A DNA stretch of 64,000 nt from Bacteroidota bacterium (lineage in GTDB: Bacteria > Bacteroidota > Bacteroidia > Chitinophagales > Saprospiraceae), in the NCBI GenBank assembly GCA_016124585.1, contig WGNL01000004.1, forward strand, positions 124,001-188,000, read 5' to 3'. A program made the position numbers and the translations under genes. Positions 45,014 through 53,007 of the stretch are shown here, piece after piece (position 1 is the stretch's first letter; every line of letters starts with the position of its first letter). Below the pieces are notes generated by a model. The model had not been told where the DNA came from. It did no database searches and worked only from the letters and a program-made list of their open reading frames with translations.

Positions 45014-45475
45014 TCAGCGTTTTCGCTTTTGTCGGATTTTAGGTTGGTTCCATTCTTCCCGCTGCGCAAAATCCACGATTTTGCGCATGGCTGTTAGAAT
45101 GAGCAAAAATACCAGGTATCCAATGGTCAATACGATGTAAATCCATTTGTAGGGCCCAGCCTCGTTCATGGTAAAGCCACTGAAAAGCTGCGCAAGCAGT
45201 GCAGAGGTTACTGCCAGCCCCACAAAACATAAAACGGAGCGGCTCCAGTACCCATCCGTGTTTTTTGCAAAAATGCTCATAATGGCATTCATGGCAGCAA
45301 AAAAAAGGAGGAAAGAGGCGGCAATCGTCCAAGGGAATCGCTGCTCAATCTCCATGCCTGCCCCTTTGAAAAACAAGGACCCAATATTGAATATCAAAAC
45401 CAAGGAAAGTAGTGCAATTCCCTGATAAACAGGATTTTGCAATTTGACGAACAACAGGTGAGATTTTTGTTCCAT
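45014..45475 (-). CDS. Hypothetical four-helix membrane protein
   Basis: A 153-residue protein with four hydrophobic segments (GIALLSLVLIFNIGSLFF, FPWTIAASFLLFFAAMNAIM, VLCFVGLAVTSALLAQLF, WIYIVLTIGYLVFLLILTAM) and a basic C-terminus (QPKIRQKRKR). No recognised family motif. It is 60 bases after rimO in the same direction. Confidence 0.7.
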   Translation of the reverse strand: MEQKSHLLFVKLQNPVYQGIALLSLVLIFNIGSLFFKGAGMEIEQRFPWTIAASFLLFFAAMNAIMSIFAKNTDGYWSRSVLCFVGLAVTSALLAQLFSGFTMNEAGPYKWIYIVLTIGYLVFLLILTAMRKIVDFAQREEWNQPKIRQKRKR

Positions 45476-45535
45476 GATTCCAGTTTTTCAATAATTCAAT
45501 GCAGTTGACATTTCAGTTGCCAACCAAGCCAGCCG

Positions 45536-46846
45536 TCAAACTATCTCGCCAAACAAATCGAACTCAGCGGCACTGGTCACGTTCACTGTGGCAAAGTCAC
45601 CGATCCGGGCAAAATTGGACTTCGCCTCTACCAGCACCTCATTGTCAACTTCCGGACTATCAAACTCAGTGCGTCCAACAAAATAAGCACCTTCTTTACG
45701 GTCGAACAGCACCCGAAAGCTTTGGTTTACCTTATCCAGGTTTTTTTGGTAACTAATATCCTGCTGAATTTCCATCAAGCGTGCAGCCCTATCGGCCTTG
45801 ATTTCCTCAGAAACATCATCCGGTAAATCGTAGGCACTTGTGTTTTCTTCATGGCTGTACTGAAATACACCGAGCCGTTCGAACTCCATCTCCCGCACAA
45901 AATCGCAAAGTTCTTCAAACTCTTCTTCCGTCTCCCCCGGAAAGCCAACCAGCATGGTCGTTCTGATGGCGATACCAGGTACTTTTTCCCTGGCCATTTT
46001 GATCAATTCCGTGGTTTCCTCCCTCGTTATTTGACGGCGCATCCGTTCCAGTACCCCGTTCGAGGCGTGCTGAAGTGGAATGTCCAGGTAATTGCAGACC
46101 TTGGGCTGCCGGGCCATGGCATCGAAGATTTCCAATGGGAATTTACTCGGGTAGGCATAGTGCAGCCGGATCCATTCAATGCCCTCCACTTCGCAAAGCG
46201 CATCAAGCAAGGCGGGCAGTTCCCTTTTTTTGTAGAGGTCCAAACCGTAGTAGGTGAGTTCCTGGGCGATGAGCATCAGCTCCTTTACGCCCCGTTTTGC
46301 CAAGCTCTTCGCCTCGGCTACCAAGGATTCAATGGGGCGGGAGACATGCTTGCCCCGCATCAAGGGGATGGCGCAAAAACTGCAGGTGCGGTTGCAGCCT
46401 TCCGATATTTTGAGGTAGGCATAATGGGGTGGGGTGGTTATCAACCGCTCGCCGATCAGGTCGTGCTGGTAATTGGCGTTCAGGCGGGAAAGCAGCCCCG
46501 GCAATTCCAAGGTGCCAAACCAGGCATCCACTTCTGGTATTTCACGCTCCAAATCTTCCCGATAGCGTTGCGACAGGCAGCCAGTGACGTAGAGCTTGTC
46601 AATGCCGCCCTCGCTCCGCACATTGGCGTATTCCAGTATCGTATCAATGCTTTCTTGTTTTGCAACGTCAATGAAACCACAGGTATTCACGATGACAATA
46701 TTCGCATCCGCTTCCTCACTGTCATGCACCACGTCAAAATCATTGGCCTTGAGCTGTGTGATCAGGTTTTCACTGTCCACTAGGTTCTTTGAGCAACCTA
46801 GGGTGATGACATTGACTTTATCTTGCTTTATGGTTCGAGTCTTCAT
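45536..46846 (-). CDS. rimO: Ribosomal protein uS12 methylthiotransferase RimO
   Basis: A radical-SAM enzyme that adds a methylthio group to Asp88 of ribosomal protein S12. The 436-residue protein has an N-terminal UPF0004 domain with cluster cysteines Cys18 (LGCSKN), Cys56 (NTCGFI) and Cys90 (TGCLSQ). The radical-SAM CxxxCxxC is at 151-158 within EGCNRTCSFCAIPLMRG, the sequence that separates RimO from MiaB. A C-terminal TRAM domain ends in FDLFGEIV. The frame opens at 46900, but the ATG at 46846 matches the family start. Confidence 0.95.
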   Translation of the reverse strand: MKTRTIKQDKVNVITLGCSKNLVDSENLITQLKANDFDVVHDSEEADANIVIVNTCGFIDVAKQESIDTILEYANVRSEGGIDKLYVTGCLSQRYREDLEREIPEVDAWFGTLELPGLLSRLNANYQHDLIGERLITTPPHYAYLKISEGCNRTCSFCAIPLMRGKHVSRPIESLVAEAKSLAKRGVKELMLIAQELTYYGLDLYKKRELPALLDALCEVEGIEWIRLHYAYPSKFPLEIFDAMARQPKVCNYLDIPLQHASNGVLERMRRQITREETTELIKMAREKVPGIAIRTTMLVGFPGETEEEFEELCDFVREMEFERLGVFQYSHEENTSAYDLPDDVSEEIKADRAARLMEIQQDISYQKNLDKVNQSFRVLFDRKEGAYFVGRTEFDSPEVDNEVLVEAKSNFARIGDFATVNVTSAAEFDLFGEIV

Positions 46847-46901
46847 GTTGAAATAAATAAGCGGCAAAGTTACAAAGCTGGGCGGCATTTTGGCCAGCAA
46901 T

Positions 46902-46940
46902 AAAAAAGCCTTGACTGAAAGCGACAGTCAAGGCTTTTTT
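46902..46940. terminator. Intrinsic terminator, 16-bp stem
   Basis: AAAAAAGCCTTGACTG (46902-46917) pairs perfectly with CAGTCAAGGCTTTTTT (46925-46940). It ends the M43 protease gene on the minus strand, upstream of rimO, and is symmetrical enough to act in both directions. Confidence 0.9.
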
Positions 46941-46957
46941 GTTTGAAGGAGACCCTA

Positions 46958-48460
46958 TCAATTGATGACGGATACCCGTTGTGTCTGAAAATCCTTTTTG
47001 GTCCTTAGCGTAACGAAATACAGGCCAGAAGACAGGTCAACAGTAGGTATTTCGAAACTGCTTTCCCCAGCCTTGAAATCTGTTTGCGGAAACTCCTGGA
47101 CTAATCTTCCAGTAATGGAAGTGATGCTGACCGTGGCCTGTACGGCTTCCGTTGTGTTCACTTTGATAAAAAATGGCTCGCCAACACGAACAGGGTTCGG
47201 GTTGATGCTCCAATTTTCCACCTCTGGAATCGTGGAAGTGTCACTCAACTGCTGGTCTCCGGTTTTGAAGATTTTCTGACCTGAGAAAAGGCCACAAGTG
47301 GAATATTCATTGTAGGCCAATACTTTCCATAGATAGCTTTTGTTGGGCAGCAAATCCGTCAAAGTGATGGAATTGGTCGTGGCGATATACCGCTGGCCAG
47401 TGTTTGTCAATTCAAGGAAATACCTGTCGGCACCTGCCACGGCTGTCCATTCCAGTTTAACGGAATTGTAAGTGGATACTACCTCGTTTTGCTGTGGACT
47501 GATGGCCGTAGGGGCACTGCCGACTTGTGTCAAGTTTGGGGTGTAGTTCGGACGGATATAATTGCGGGGATTGCTGAACAAGCTGCCGTGGATTTCCGTC
47601 TTTTGGTCGTCGGTAAAATGGTAGTCACCACAGCCATACACATAGTTCATGTAATTATGGATGTCGGGGGAAAGTAGCTGACCATTGGGGTCTTTGGCGT
47701 TCTGCGTATAGGCGCAGCTGTTGTTCGGGAACATGTAATCGGCAGGCGTGTCGCAAATGCCATCACCTGCATTAAGGCAATTGGTTCCGTTCACCAATTC
47801 GTTTGGCACACCGTCGGGCGAAGTTGGCCCCACGGGGTTTCCGTTAGCTGCCGCATCCCAGCCCCCAGTACTTTCCCAGCCATAAAACGTATGGTTTAGG
47901 CTGAAAAAATGACCTACTTCATGGGGCAGTACCAGGGATTGTCCGGTATGGCTTTCCAAGCAAACAATCCAGTCGTTGCCATTTGGGCCAGCCTCTGGTT
48001 GATAGTAGGCCAAGACGCCTTCCTCCGACATTTCATGCACCACAAAAATATTGATGGCATTGTAGATCATCTGGCCGGAAATAGCATTTGAACCTGAAAA
48101 CGAAGTTGGGTTGCTGTAAATGCTGGTGCTGTTGATGTACTTGAATTCCTTCAAATAGAATTGAATGTCTTGGTCAGCGTAGGCGTCGTTCAGCACGCAT
48201 AGCGCTTGCAGGCCTGAACGTTCAGAAGCCCTGCCGCTGCCATCGCTTTTAGCCACCAGAAAGAAACGCACCGGAACATACGTGATGGCGCCACGGGTGT
48301 AAACAAAATCACGCATCTCATTGCGGTTTGCCTGCATCTGAGCCATGATTTTCTTTCCAGCTTCGGCAGTTACGCCACATTTAAATTGTGCATTGGCGGC
48401 AGTAACTGCAAAAAAAGCAGTCACCATCAATGTCACCCAGAATTTTATGCTCTTAACCAT
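46958..48460 (-). CDS. Secreted M43-like zinc metalloprotease with FN3 and T9SS type-A sorting domain
   Basis: A 500-residue exported protease. Signal peptide at about 1-24. The catalytic motif HEVGHFFSLNH gives His180, Glu181, His184 and His190. The metzincin glycine is replaced by Ser187. A Met-turn region (DIHNYMNYVYGCGDYHFTD) lies near 288. A fibronectin III-like module (APTAISPQQNEVVSTYNSV onwards) precedes the type-A sorting domain (SINPNPVRVGEPFFIKV to TQRVSVIN). The substrate is unknown. It is distinct from the larger M43 protein at 17906-21079, with which it shares only the protease fold and sorting domain. Confidence 0.87.
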   Translation of the reverse strand: MVKSIKFWVTLMVTAFFAVTAANAQFKCGVTAEAGKKIMAQMQANRNEMRDFVYTRGAITYVPVRFFLVAKSDGSGRASERSGLQALCVLNDAYADQDIQFYLKEFKYINSTSIYSNPTSFSGSNAISGQMIYNAINIFVVHEMSEEGVLAYYQPEAGPNGNDWIVCLESHTGQSLVLPHEVGHFFSLNHTFYGWESTGGWDAAANGNPVGPTSPDGVPNELVNGTNCLNAGDGICDTPADYMFPNNSCAYTQNAKDPNGQLLSPDIHNYMNYVYGCGDYHFTDDQKTEIHGSLFSNPRNYIRPNYTPNLTQVGSAPTAISPQQNEVVSTYNSVKLEWTAVAGADRYFLELTNTGQRYIATTNSITLTDLLPNKSYLWKVLAYNEYSTCGLFSGQKIFKTGDQQLSDTSTIPEVENWSINPNPVRVGEPFFIKVNTTEAVQATVSITSITGRLVQEFPQTDFKAGESSFEIPTVDLSSGLYFVTLRTKKDFQTQRVSVIN

Positions 48461-48519
48461 TTTGAAGATTTTGAAATTTGCGTTATTTAATGCCTAACAC
48501 GGTTTGAAGAATGCAGTTG

Positions 48520-48546
48520 CAAAGTTATCAAAAAAACATGCCCAAA
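48520..48546 (-). promoter_or_regulatory. Promoter of the M43 protease gene
   Basis: On the minus strand TTTG (48543-48546), 15-base spacer, TAACTTTG (48520-48527), a perfect TAnnTTTG, about 60 bases before the protease start codon. Confidence 0.5.
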
Positions 48547-48571
48547 CATGTCTTTCCCCAGTCAAATTCTG

Positions 48572-48600
48572 TTTGTTGCAATGGAAAAAAACTACTTTTG
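48572..48600 (+). promoter_or_regulatory. Promoter of mdh
   Basis: TTTG (48572-48575), 17-base spacer, TACTTTTG (48593-48600), continued by CGCCGC. Both boxes match the Bacteroidota consensus. It implies an mdh leader of about 130 bases. Confidence 0.7.
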
Positions 48601-48738
48601 CGCCGCTTTTTGAAAATCATTTTTTGAAATGGTTGATAACGCATTTATCGGAGTTGTTTTCCCGGCGTTCTGCTGAATTGCTTAGCGCCATCAACTGCAT
48701 AAACCCTTATCAACCTTTATCAACCAAATAATACTAGT

Positions 48739-49671
48739 ATGAGCAAAGTAACCGTAATCGGGGCAGGCAATGTGGGCGCCACCTGTGCCAATGTCTTGGC
48801 CCACAAAGACATCGTAAACGAAGTTGTGTTGATTGACATCGTCGGCAACCTCGCCAAAGGCAAGGCCCTCGATTCTTGGCAGCAGGCACCTATTGACGGC
48901 TACAGCACCTACCTCAGTGGCGGCGACGACTATGCGGCCACCGAGGGCAGCGACATCGTGGTCATTACCGCTGGCGTGCCCCGCAAGCCCGGCATGAGCC
49001 GTGACGATTTGATTTCGACCAATGCCCGCATCGTGAACACGGTGACGGAGAATATCATGAAGCACAGCAAGAACCCCATCCTCATCGTGGTATCAAACCC
49101 ACTTGACGTGATGACCCTTGCTTGCTGGCGTGCCTCCGGCCTTGATTCCTCCAAGGTATTCGGGATGGCTGGCGTGCTCGACACCGCCCGCTACCGTGCC
49201 TTCCTCGCCACGGCGCTCGGCTGCTCTCCAAAGGACATCCAAGCCCTGCTAATGGGCGGCCACGGCGACACGATGGTGCCGCTGCCCCGCTATACTACTG
49301 TCGCTGGCATCCCTGTGACGGAACTCATCGGAAAGGAAGAACTTGACGCCATCGTACACCGTACCGCAGTTGGTGGCGGTGAACTCGTGCAACTGATGGG
49401 CACTTCTGCATGGTACGCACCCGGTGCGGCTGCTGCGCAAATGGTGGAATCCATCGTGCGGGACGAGAAGCGCATCTTCCCAGTTTGCGCCAAATTGGAT
49501 GGCCAGTACGGCCTAAACGACATCTTCCTCGGTGTGCCTGTGAAACTTGGCAAGAACGGTATCGAGCAAATCATCGAAGTGCAACTCAACGCCGACGAGA
49601 AAAAATTGCTCACCGATTCTGCCGCCGCTGTGAAGTCGGTAATTGATGTTTTCAATGCGATGGAGCTGTAA
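48739..49671 (+). CDS. mdh: Malate dehydrogenase
   Basis: NAD-dependent TCA-cycle enzyme interconverting malate and oxaloacetate, 310 residues, of the LDH-like type. Rossmann motif GAGNVGATC at about 8-16, the substrate loop VPRKPGMSRDDL with Arg82 and Arg88, SNPLD with Asn120, DTARYR with Asp148 and Arg151, and the catalytic His175 in GGHGDTMVPL. The gene is visibly richer in G and C at third positions than its neighbours, as expected for strong expression. It has a good promoter and a strong terminator and is transcribed alone. Confidence 0.95.
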   Translation: MSKVTVIGAGNVGATCANVLAHKDIVNEVVLIDIVGNLAKGKALDSWQQAPIDGYSTYLSGGDDYAATEGSDIVVITAGVPRKPGMSRDDLISTNARIVNTVTENIMKHSKNPILIVVSNPLDVMTLACWRASGLDSSKVFGMAGVLDTARYRAFLATALGCSPKDIQALLMGGHGDTMVPLPRYTTVAGIPVTELIGKEELDAIVHRTAVGGGELVQLMGTSAWYAPGAAAAQMVESIVRDEKRIFPVCAKLDGQYGLNDIFLGVPVKLGKNGIEQIIEVQLNADEKKLLTDSAAAVKSVIDVFNAMEL

Positions 49672-49714
49672 ATTTGAACGGTGAATTGGCTTTGCGGCCA
49701 ATTCCTAGCTTAAT

Positions 49715-49749
49715 AAAAAAAGCCCGGCGCTGGTGCGCTGGGCTTTTTT
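49715..49749 (+). terminator. Intrinsic terminator of mdh
   Basis: AAAAAAGCCC-GGCGC pairs with GCGC-TGGGCTTTTTT (stem with one mismatch, 4-base loop) 43 bases after the mdh stop. Confidence 0.9.
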
Positions 49750-49758
49750 GTGTCGGTT

Positions 49759-49791
49759 AGTGACCGGGTGACTCAAAGTCACCCGGTCACT
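49759..49791. repeat. 15-bp perfect hairpin just after the mdh terminator
   Basis: AGTGACCGGGTGACT (49759-49773) and AGTCACCCGGTCACT (49777-49791) with a 3-base loop. There is no T-run, so it is not a second terminator in the usual sense. It sits 12 bases before the left end of the MITE-like element. Confidence 0.8.
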
Positions 49792-49982
49792 GGTGTGTAA
49801 GTTGTCTGAATCACGGATTGGGCGGATTGGTGGATTTCACGGATGAGGGCCTGCCCAAACCCGTCCACTTTTTGACAACCCGGCAAACCCTACCTTCACC
49901 TCCTTCCGTCAAATCCGTAAAAGCACACAGCACCCTTGTCCTCCCCGAAGGGGAACTGTCTGCTTGTAAAGGGAGAGTGGGA

Positions 49983-50011
49983 GAGCAAGTTAAGCGTTGT
50001 ACCACTTGCTC
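49983..50011. repeat. Hairpin inside the MITE-like element
   Basis: GAGCAAG (49983-49989) pairs with CTTGCTC (50005-50011). GGG and CCC extend the stem beyond an A-A mismatch. It is one of several secondary-structure blocks in the element. Confidence 0.5.
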
Positions 50012-50087
50012 ACCCGCTGCCTAGTCGCAGTCCTCGCTCAAATGGAAGTGCTCGCCGATGGGGAAAGGTAGCCAAGGTTGGTGGCGT

Positions 50088-50214
50088 GTTGTCGCCCCGC
50101 TAAGCGCCCCTTTTGTCATGGTCGAAGACCACCTCAACGTCGTAAATGGCATCACGTTTGACGTCGCTGGTCGCCTGCGGCGATGACAAAGGCGGCGCAC
50201 AGCGGGCCGACAAC
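50088..50214. repeat. Nested long inverted repeat inside the MITE-like element
   Basis: Arms 50088-50121 and 50181-50214 are complementary at 28 of 34 positions, plus one possible G-U pair. Within the 59-base loop, GACCA (50127-50131) pairs with TGGTC (50168-50172) and ACGTC (50137-50141) with GACGT (50160-50164). The arrangement would let an RNA or single DNA strand fold into one extended, interrupted stem. Confidence 0.7.
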
Positions 50215-50457
50215 TGCCGTCCCATCGCCCGCTGTCTAAATTAGGGATTGAAGGGATGGCCAAATTGCACGGATAGGTGGTCTTCGGAATCCTTATATCA
50301 GATTAATCCGTGATTCAGACAGCAAAGGCGCAACGTTTTCACCCAAAAAAAACAAGGGACGAACCGCATCCCACGGCCCGTCCCCCATTCATATTTCACA
50401 ATTCAACATCATCACCTTGCTCTCGCCTCAGCTGGGCCGCCCTATTTGCTGTCCTGT

Positions 50458-50622
50458 ATGGCACCAATAGCCACAGTTCGTCGTGTGATTGATGCCACCA
50501 GAAATCAAGATGCTGAAGCCCAAGAAATCAGACTTTCCAATCTGGAAGTTATCAACCAAATAAATGCCCATCGTATTTTTCTAAACGAGAACCTGCGTGG
50601 AATCGTAATGGATGAGATTTGA
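50458..50622 (+). CDS. Short hypothetical ORF, possibly a gene remnant
   Basis: A 54-codon frame beginning MAPIATVRRVIDATRN and ending LNENLRGIVMDEI. Its composition is protein-like: amphipathic helix, charged residues spread evenly, normal codon use. The frame stays open upstream of the ATG, but the translation there is low-complexity and non-coding in look. I do not recognise it. It is either a real small protein or the 3' end of a gene destroyed near the MITE-like element. Confidence 0.4.
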   Translation: MAPIATVRRVIDATRNQDAEAQEIRLSNLEVINQINAHRIFLNENLRGIVMDEI

Positions 50623-50756
50623 ATGACAAGCATTGTTTGAAGATTCAATATTACAATTCAATACACTTTCGTCCTTTCAATACAGCAACACCTCGTCCAA
50701 ACCCGCCCCTTCATCGTTTACCCTTCTCCCCGCTGCAACGCATCCAAATGTATTTC

Positions 50757-50764
50757 TATCTTTG
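50757..50764 (+). promoter_or_regulatory. -7 element upstream of the coiled-coil gene
   Basis: TATCTTTG, a perfect TAnnTTTG, continued by CGGC. It lies 110 bases before the start codon. No clear -33 box. Confidence 0.55.
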
Positions 50765-50873
50765 CGGCATCAGCAGAGTAGGAAGTTTGGCAAGTCTGTA
50801 AGGTTTAGGAAAGCATTCCGTCTAAACCCGCTAAACTTACTTAACCTCCTGAACTCGACAAAATACATCCGAC

Positions 50874-51425
50874 ATGCTGCAAGACTTGAAAGAAATATTT
50901 GGTGACACGAATGGCCTCGACCCTAAGAGTGTGGAGTCGCTGACACGGGCATTGGACAAAAACAACTTGCCCGGCTTTGACTATTTGGAGTTCAAGCTTT
51001 CCTTGGGGAAATTGGCGCAGATGAACTTGCCGGAGGAGATGGCCTATAAGTCGGCGTTCGCCACGGCTTCTACAGTGGGGCTGACCAAGGAGAAGCTGTT
51101 GACCACTGGCCAGCATTACCGCAAGGTGTTGTTTGACGAAAAAGACCAGTTCAATGTGGCCCTGCAAGGGCAATTGCAAAAGCGGGTGAACAACAAGCAG
51201 GAGGAAGTGGTGAAATTGAAGGCGCAGATACAGGCGTGGCAGGAGCAAATCCTCAACCTCCAGAACCAAATCGCCAAATCGCAGGCCACCATCGACGATG
51301 CGGACAACCAAGTGGCTGCCGAGATGAAGAAAATTCAAGCCACTAAAGATAGCTTCGAACATACCCACCAAAGCATCATGAACCAAATAGAATTGGACAT
51401 TCAAAACATCCAAAAATATCTTTAA
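50874..51425 (+). CDS. Hypothetical cytoplasmic coiled-coil protein
   Basis: A 183-residue protein without signal peptide or membrane segment. The N-terminal half is globular (DLKEIFGDTNGLDPKSVESL, NLPGFDYLEFKLSLGKLAQM). Residues about 105-180 form a long heptad-type coiled coil (LQKRVNNKQEEVVKLKAQI, ILNLQNQIAKSQATIDD, AAEMKKIQATKDSFEH). The conserved-looking 'NNLPGFDYLEFK' block suggests a Bacteroidota-specific family; I cannot name a function. It stands alone with its own promoter. Confidence 0.75.
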   Translation: MLQDLKEIFGDTNGLDPKSVESLTRALDKNNLPGFDYLEFKLSLGKLAQMNLPEEMAYKSAFATASTVGLTKEKLLTTGQHYRKVLFDEKDQFNVALQGQLQKRVNNKQEEVVKLKAQIQAWQEQILNLQNQIAKSQATIDDADNQVAAEMKKIQATKDSFEHTHQSIMNQIELDIQNIQKYL

Positions 51426-51512
51426 GGCGTAAATACAACTGGTAGGTTCTAAAATCTTCCCATTTTTGACCCAAAGAAGGCTCACAACTCAATCATTACA
51501 CCTACGACTATA

Positions 51513-52016
51513 ATGAACTGCAAACAAGGAACAGAAATCATAATTGGGCAAATGACGGATCTGCTTGGCCGTATTGCACCTGAGACCTATGCCCAGTCGC
51601 TGCCGCTTTTCAATGGCTCCTCCATTGGGCAACATTTCAGGCATATTGTCGATTTTTATGGTTGCCTGAACCGTGGTGTTTCGGAGGGCCGGATTGACTA
51701 TGCCCTTCGCCAGCGTGACGCCCGTGTTGAGACGGAACCAAGCTACGCCGCTCAGGTTCTACACGATTTTTTTGTGAAACTGAACGCAGTAGAAGAAGCG
51801 GCCAGCGTGGAGGTTGTAGCGGATTTTTCTTCAGAATTGAACGAAACAAGGCCAGTCGTGCTTTCAACAGTTGGCCGGGAAATGATGTATGCCTATGACC
51901 ATGCGGTACACCATTTGGCCATGATAAAAATGGGCCTGAAAGTCACCTCCCCATTATTGGAAGTTGACAAAAACCTCGGTGTGGCACCTTCCACGGTGAA
52001 GCACTGGAATGCTTAA
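51513..52016 (+). CDS. DinB/YfiT-like putative metalloenzyme
   Basis: A 167-residue four-helix-bundle protein of the DinB superfamily. Its metal triad is visible as His in SIGQHFRHIVDFY (about residue 47-50) and the HAVHHLAMIKMG block near residue 130. Family members are metal-dependent transferases or hydrolases acting with thiols such as bacillithiol, but this branch is uncharacterised. It lies 87 bases after the coiled-coil gene and 145 before prmA in the same direction. Confidence 0.75.
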   Translation: MNCKQGTEIIIGQMTDLLGRIAPETYAQSLPLFNGSSIGQHFRHIVDFYGCLNRGVSEGRIDYALRQRDARVETEPSYAAQVLHDFFVKLNAVEEAASVEVVADFSSELNETRPVVLSTVGREMMYAYDHAVHHLAMIKMGLKVTSPLLEVDKNLGVAPSTVKHWNA

Positions 52017-52020
52017 AAGA

Positions 52021-52152
52021 TTGTTGAATTGTTGAATTGTTTGATTGTTATGTGGTGGGTGTTTATCCCAAAAATCCTCCAATTTAGTTAATGCAAAACA
52101 TTGTGACCAACTGCATCCCAAACAACAATTCAGCTATTTATCAATTCAACAA
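52021..52152. repeat. AT-rich inverted words in the prmA leader
   Basis: TTGTTGAATTG (52021-52031, repeated in part at once) is inverted as CAATTCAACAA at 52142-52152, enclosing most of the leader between the DinB-like gene and prmA. It could base-pair as a long-range stem. Such TTGAATTG words are common in Bacteroidota spacers, so significance is low. Confidence 0.35.
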
Positions 52153-52161
52153 TTTTCCAAA

Positions 52162-52989
52162 ATGGATTACCACCAATACAGTATCACCACAGACCCTTCC
52201 CAGAATGATGTTTTGATTGCCTTGATTAGCCACTTGCCATTCGATACTTTTGAGGAAACGGAAACTGGTTTCAACGCTTTCTTGCCGCAAGGCCATGATG
52301 AAAATGAAGTGGAGGCAGCGTTGGCAGAACTTCAAGAACGCTTTAATTTCCAGTTGGAGAAATCGTTCATCCCCGGCCAGAACTGGAACGAAATCTGGGA
52401 ATCGAATTTCCATCCTGTCATTGTTGGCAATTTTTGCGGCATCCGTGCGGATTTTCATGCCCCTTTGGAAGGGATGGAGCATGAGTTGGTCATCAACCCA
52501 AAAATGGCATTCGGAACCGGGCATCACGAGACCACATTTTCTGTCATTGAAATCATGCAAGGCATCCAGTTCGAGGGTAAAAATGTCCTTGATTATGGTT
52601 GTGGTACAGGTGTTTTGGCCATCCTTGCTTCCCGTTTGGGGGCCAATAGCGTGCAGGCAGTAGATATTGAAATCGAATCCTACCGGAACACCCTTGAAAA
52701 CAGCCAAAACAATGGGGCAGGAAATGTGGAAACCTTCCACGGCATACTGACCGATGTGCCGGGAGCGGATTTCGATATCATCCTAGCAAATATCAACCGC
52801 AATGTAATTTTGGACTCGCTATCCCCGTTATTTAAGCTGCTGAAACCTGGTGGACAATTGGTCGTTTCAGGTTTTGTTTTAGATGATGAACAATTGATGT
52901 TGGATTCGTTGGAAAATCAGGGTTTTACCATTCAAGCAATAAAACGGAAAAACAACTGGCTGGCAATGAAAACCATAAAAACGGGCTAA
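52162..52989 (+). CDS. prmA: Ribosomal protein L11 methyltransferase
   Basis: Trimethylates lysines and the N-terminus of ribosomal protein L11. The 275-residue protein has an N-terminal L11-recognition domain (about 1-95) and a Rossmann methyltransferase domain with GTGHHETTF (substrate/SAM loop), VLDYGCGTGVLAILASRLG (motif I), VDIEIESYRNT and LANINRNVI (catalytic-site NINR). The frame opens at 52045, but the ATG at 52162 matches the family start. The gene for the 1509-residue secreted protein follows 18 bases later. Confidence 0.94.
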   Translation: MDYHQYSITTDPSQNDVLIALISHLPFDTFEETETGFNAFLPQGHDENEVEAALAELQERFNFQLEKSFIPGQNWNEIWESNFHPVIVGNFCGIRADFHAPLEGMEHELVINPKMAFGTGHHETTFSVIEIMQGIQFEGKNVLDYGCGTGVLAILASRLGANSVQAVDIEIESYRNTLENSQNNGAGNVETFHGILTDVPGADFDIILANINRNVILDSLSPLFKLLKPGGQLVVSGFVLDDEQLMLDSLENQGFTIQAIKRKNNWLAMKTIKTG

Positions 52990-53007
52990 TCTGCCCCACA
53001 TGCTAAG

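Larger units (their letters stand above)
49803..50321. mobile_element. MITE-like element with 17-bp terminal inverted repeats
   Basis: TGTCTGAATCACGGATT (49803-49819) is exactly inverted at 50305-50321. Subterminal tracts on both sides contain repeated CGGATT/GGATTG words. The 519-base interior is clearly GC-richer than flanking DNA, has no credible gene and holds several nested hairpins. No target-site duplication is obvious. Similar TCTGAATCACGGATT-type repeats are known from intergenic regions of many bacteria, but whether this one moves is unknown. Confidence 0.5.
49672..50873. other. 1.2-kb interval between mdh and the coiled-coil gene
   Basis: It contains the mdh terminator, a perfect hairpin, the MITE-like element and the short frame at 50458-50622, all listed separately. 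The part 50322-50457 is C-rich with no feature I recognise. The part 50623-50756 is featureless up to the promoter of the next gene. Confidence 0.6.

Noticed and set aside
45851-46783. A 310-codon open frame on the plus strand
   Set aside because: It is the antisense shadow of rimO, which has all its cluster cysteines and the family length on the other strand.
50841-51485. A 214-codon minus-strand frame rich in Leu and His
   Set aside because: Antisense shadow of the coiled-coil gene; its composition (poly-Leu/His/Gln) is the usual reverse translation of Lys/Glu/Gln-rich coding sequence.
52141-52740. A 199-codon minus-strand frame
   Set aside because: Shadow of prmA, which has clear methyltransferase motifs.
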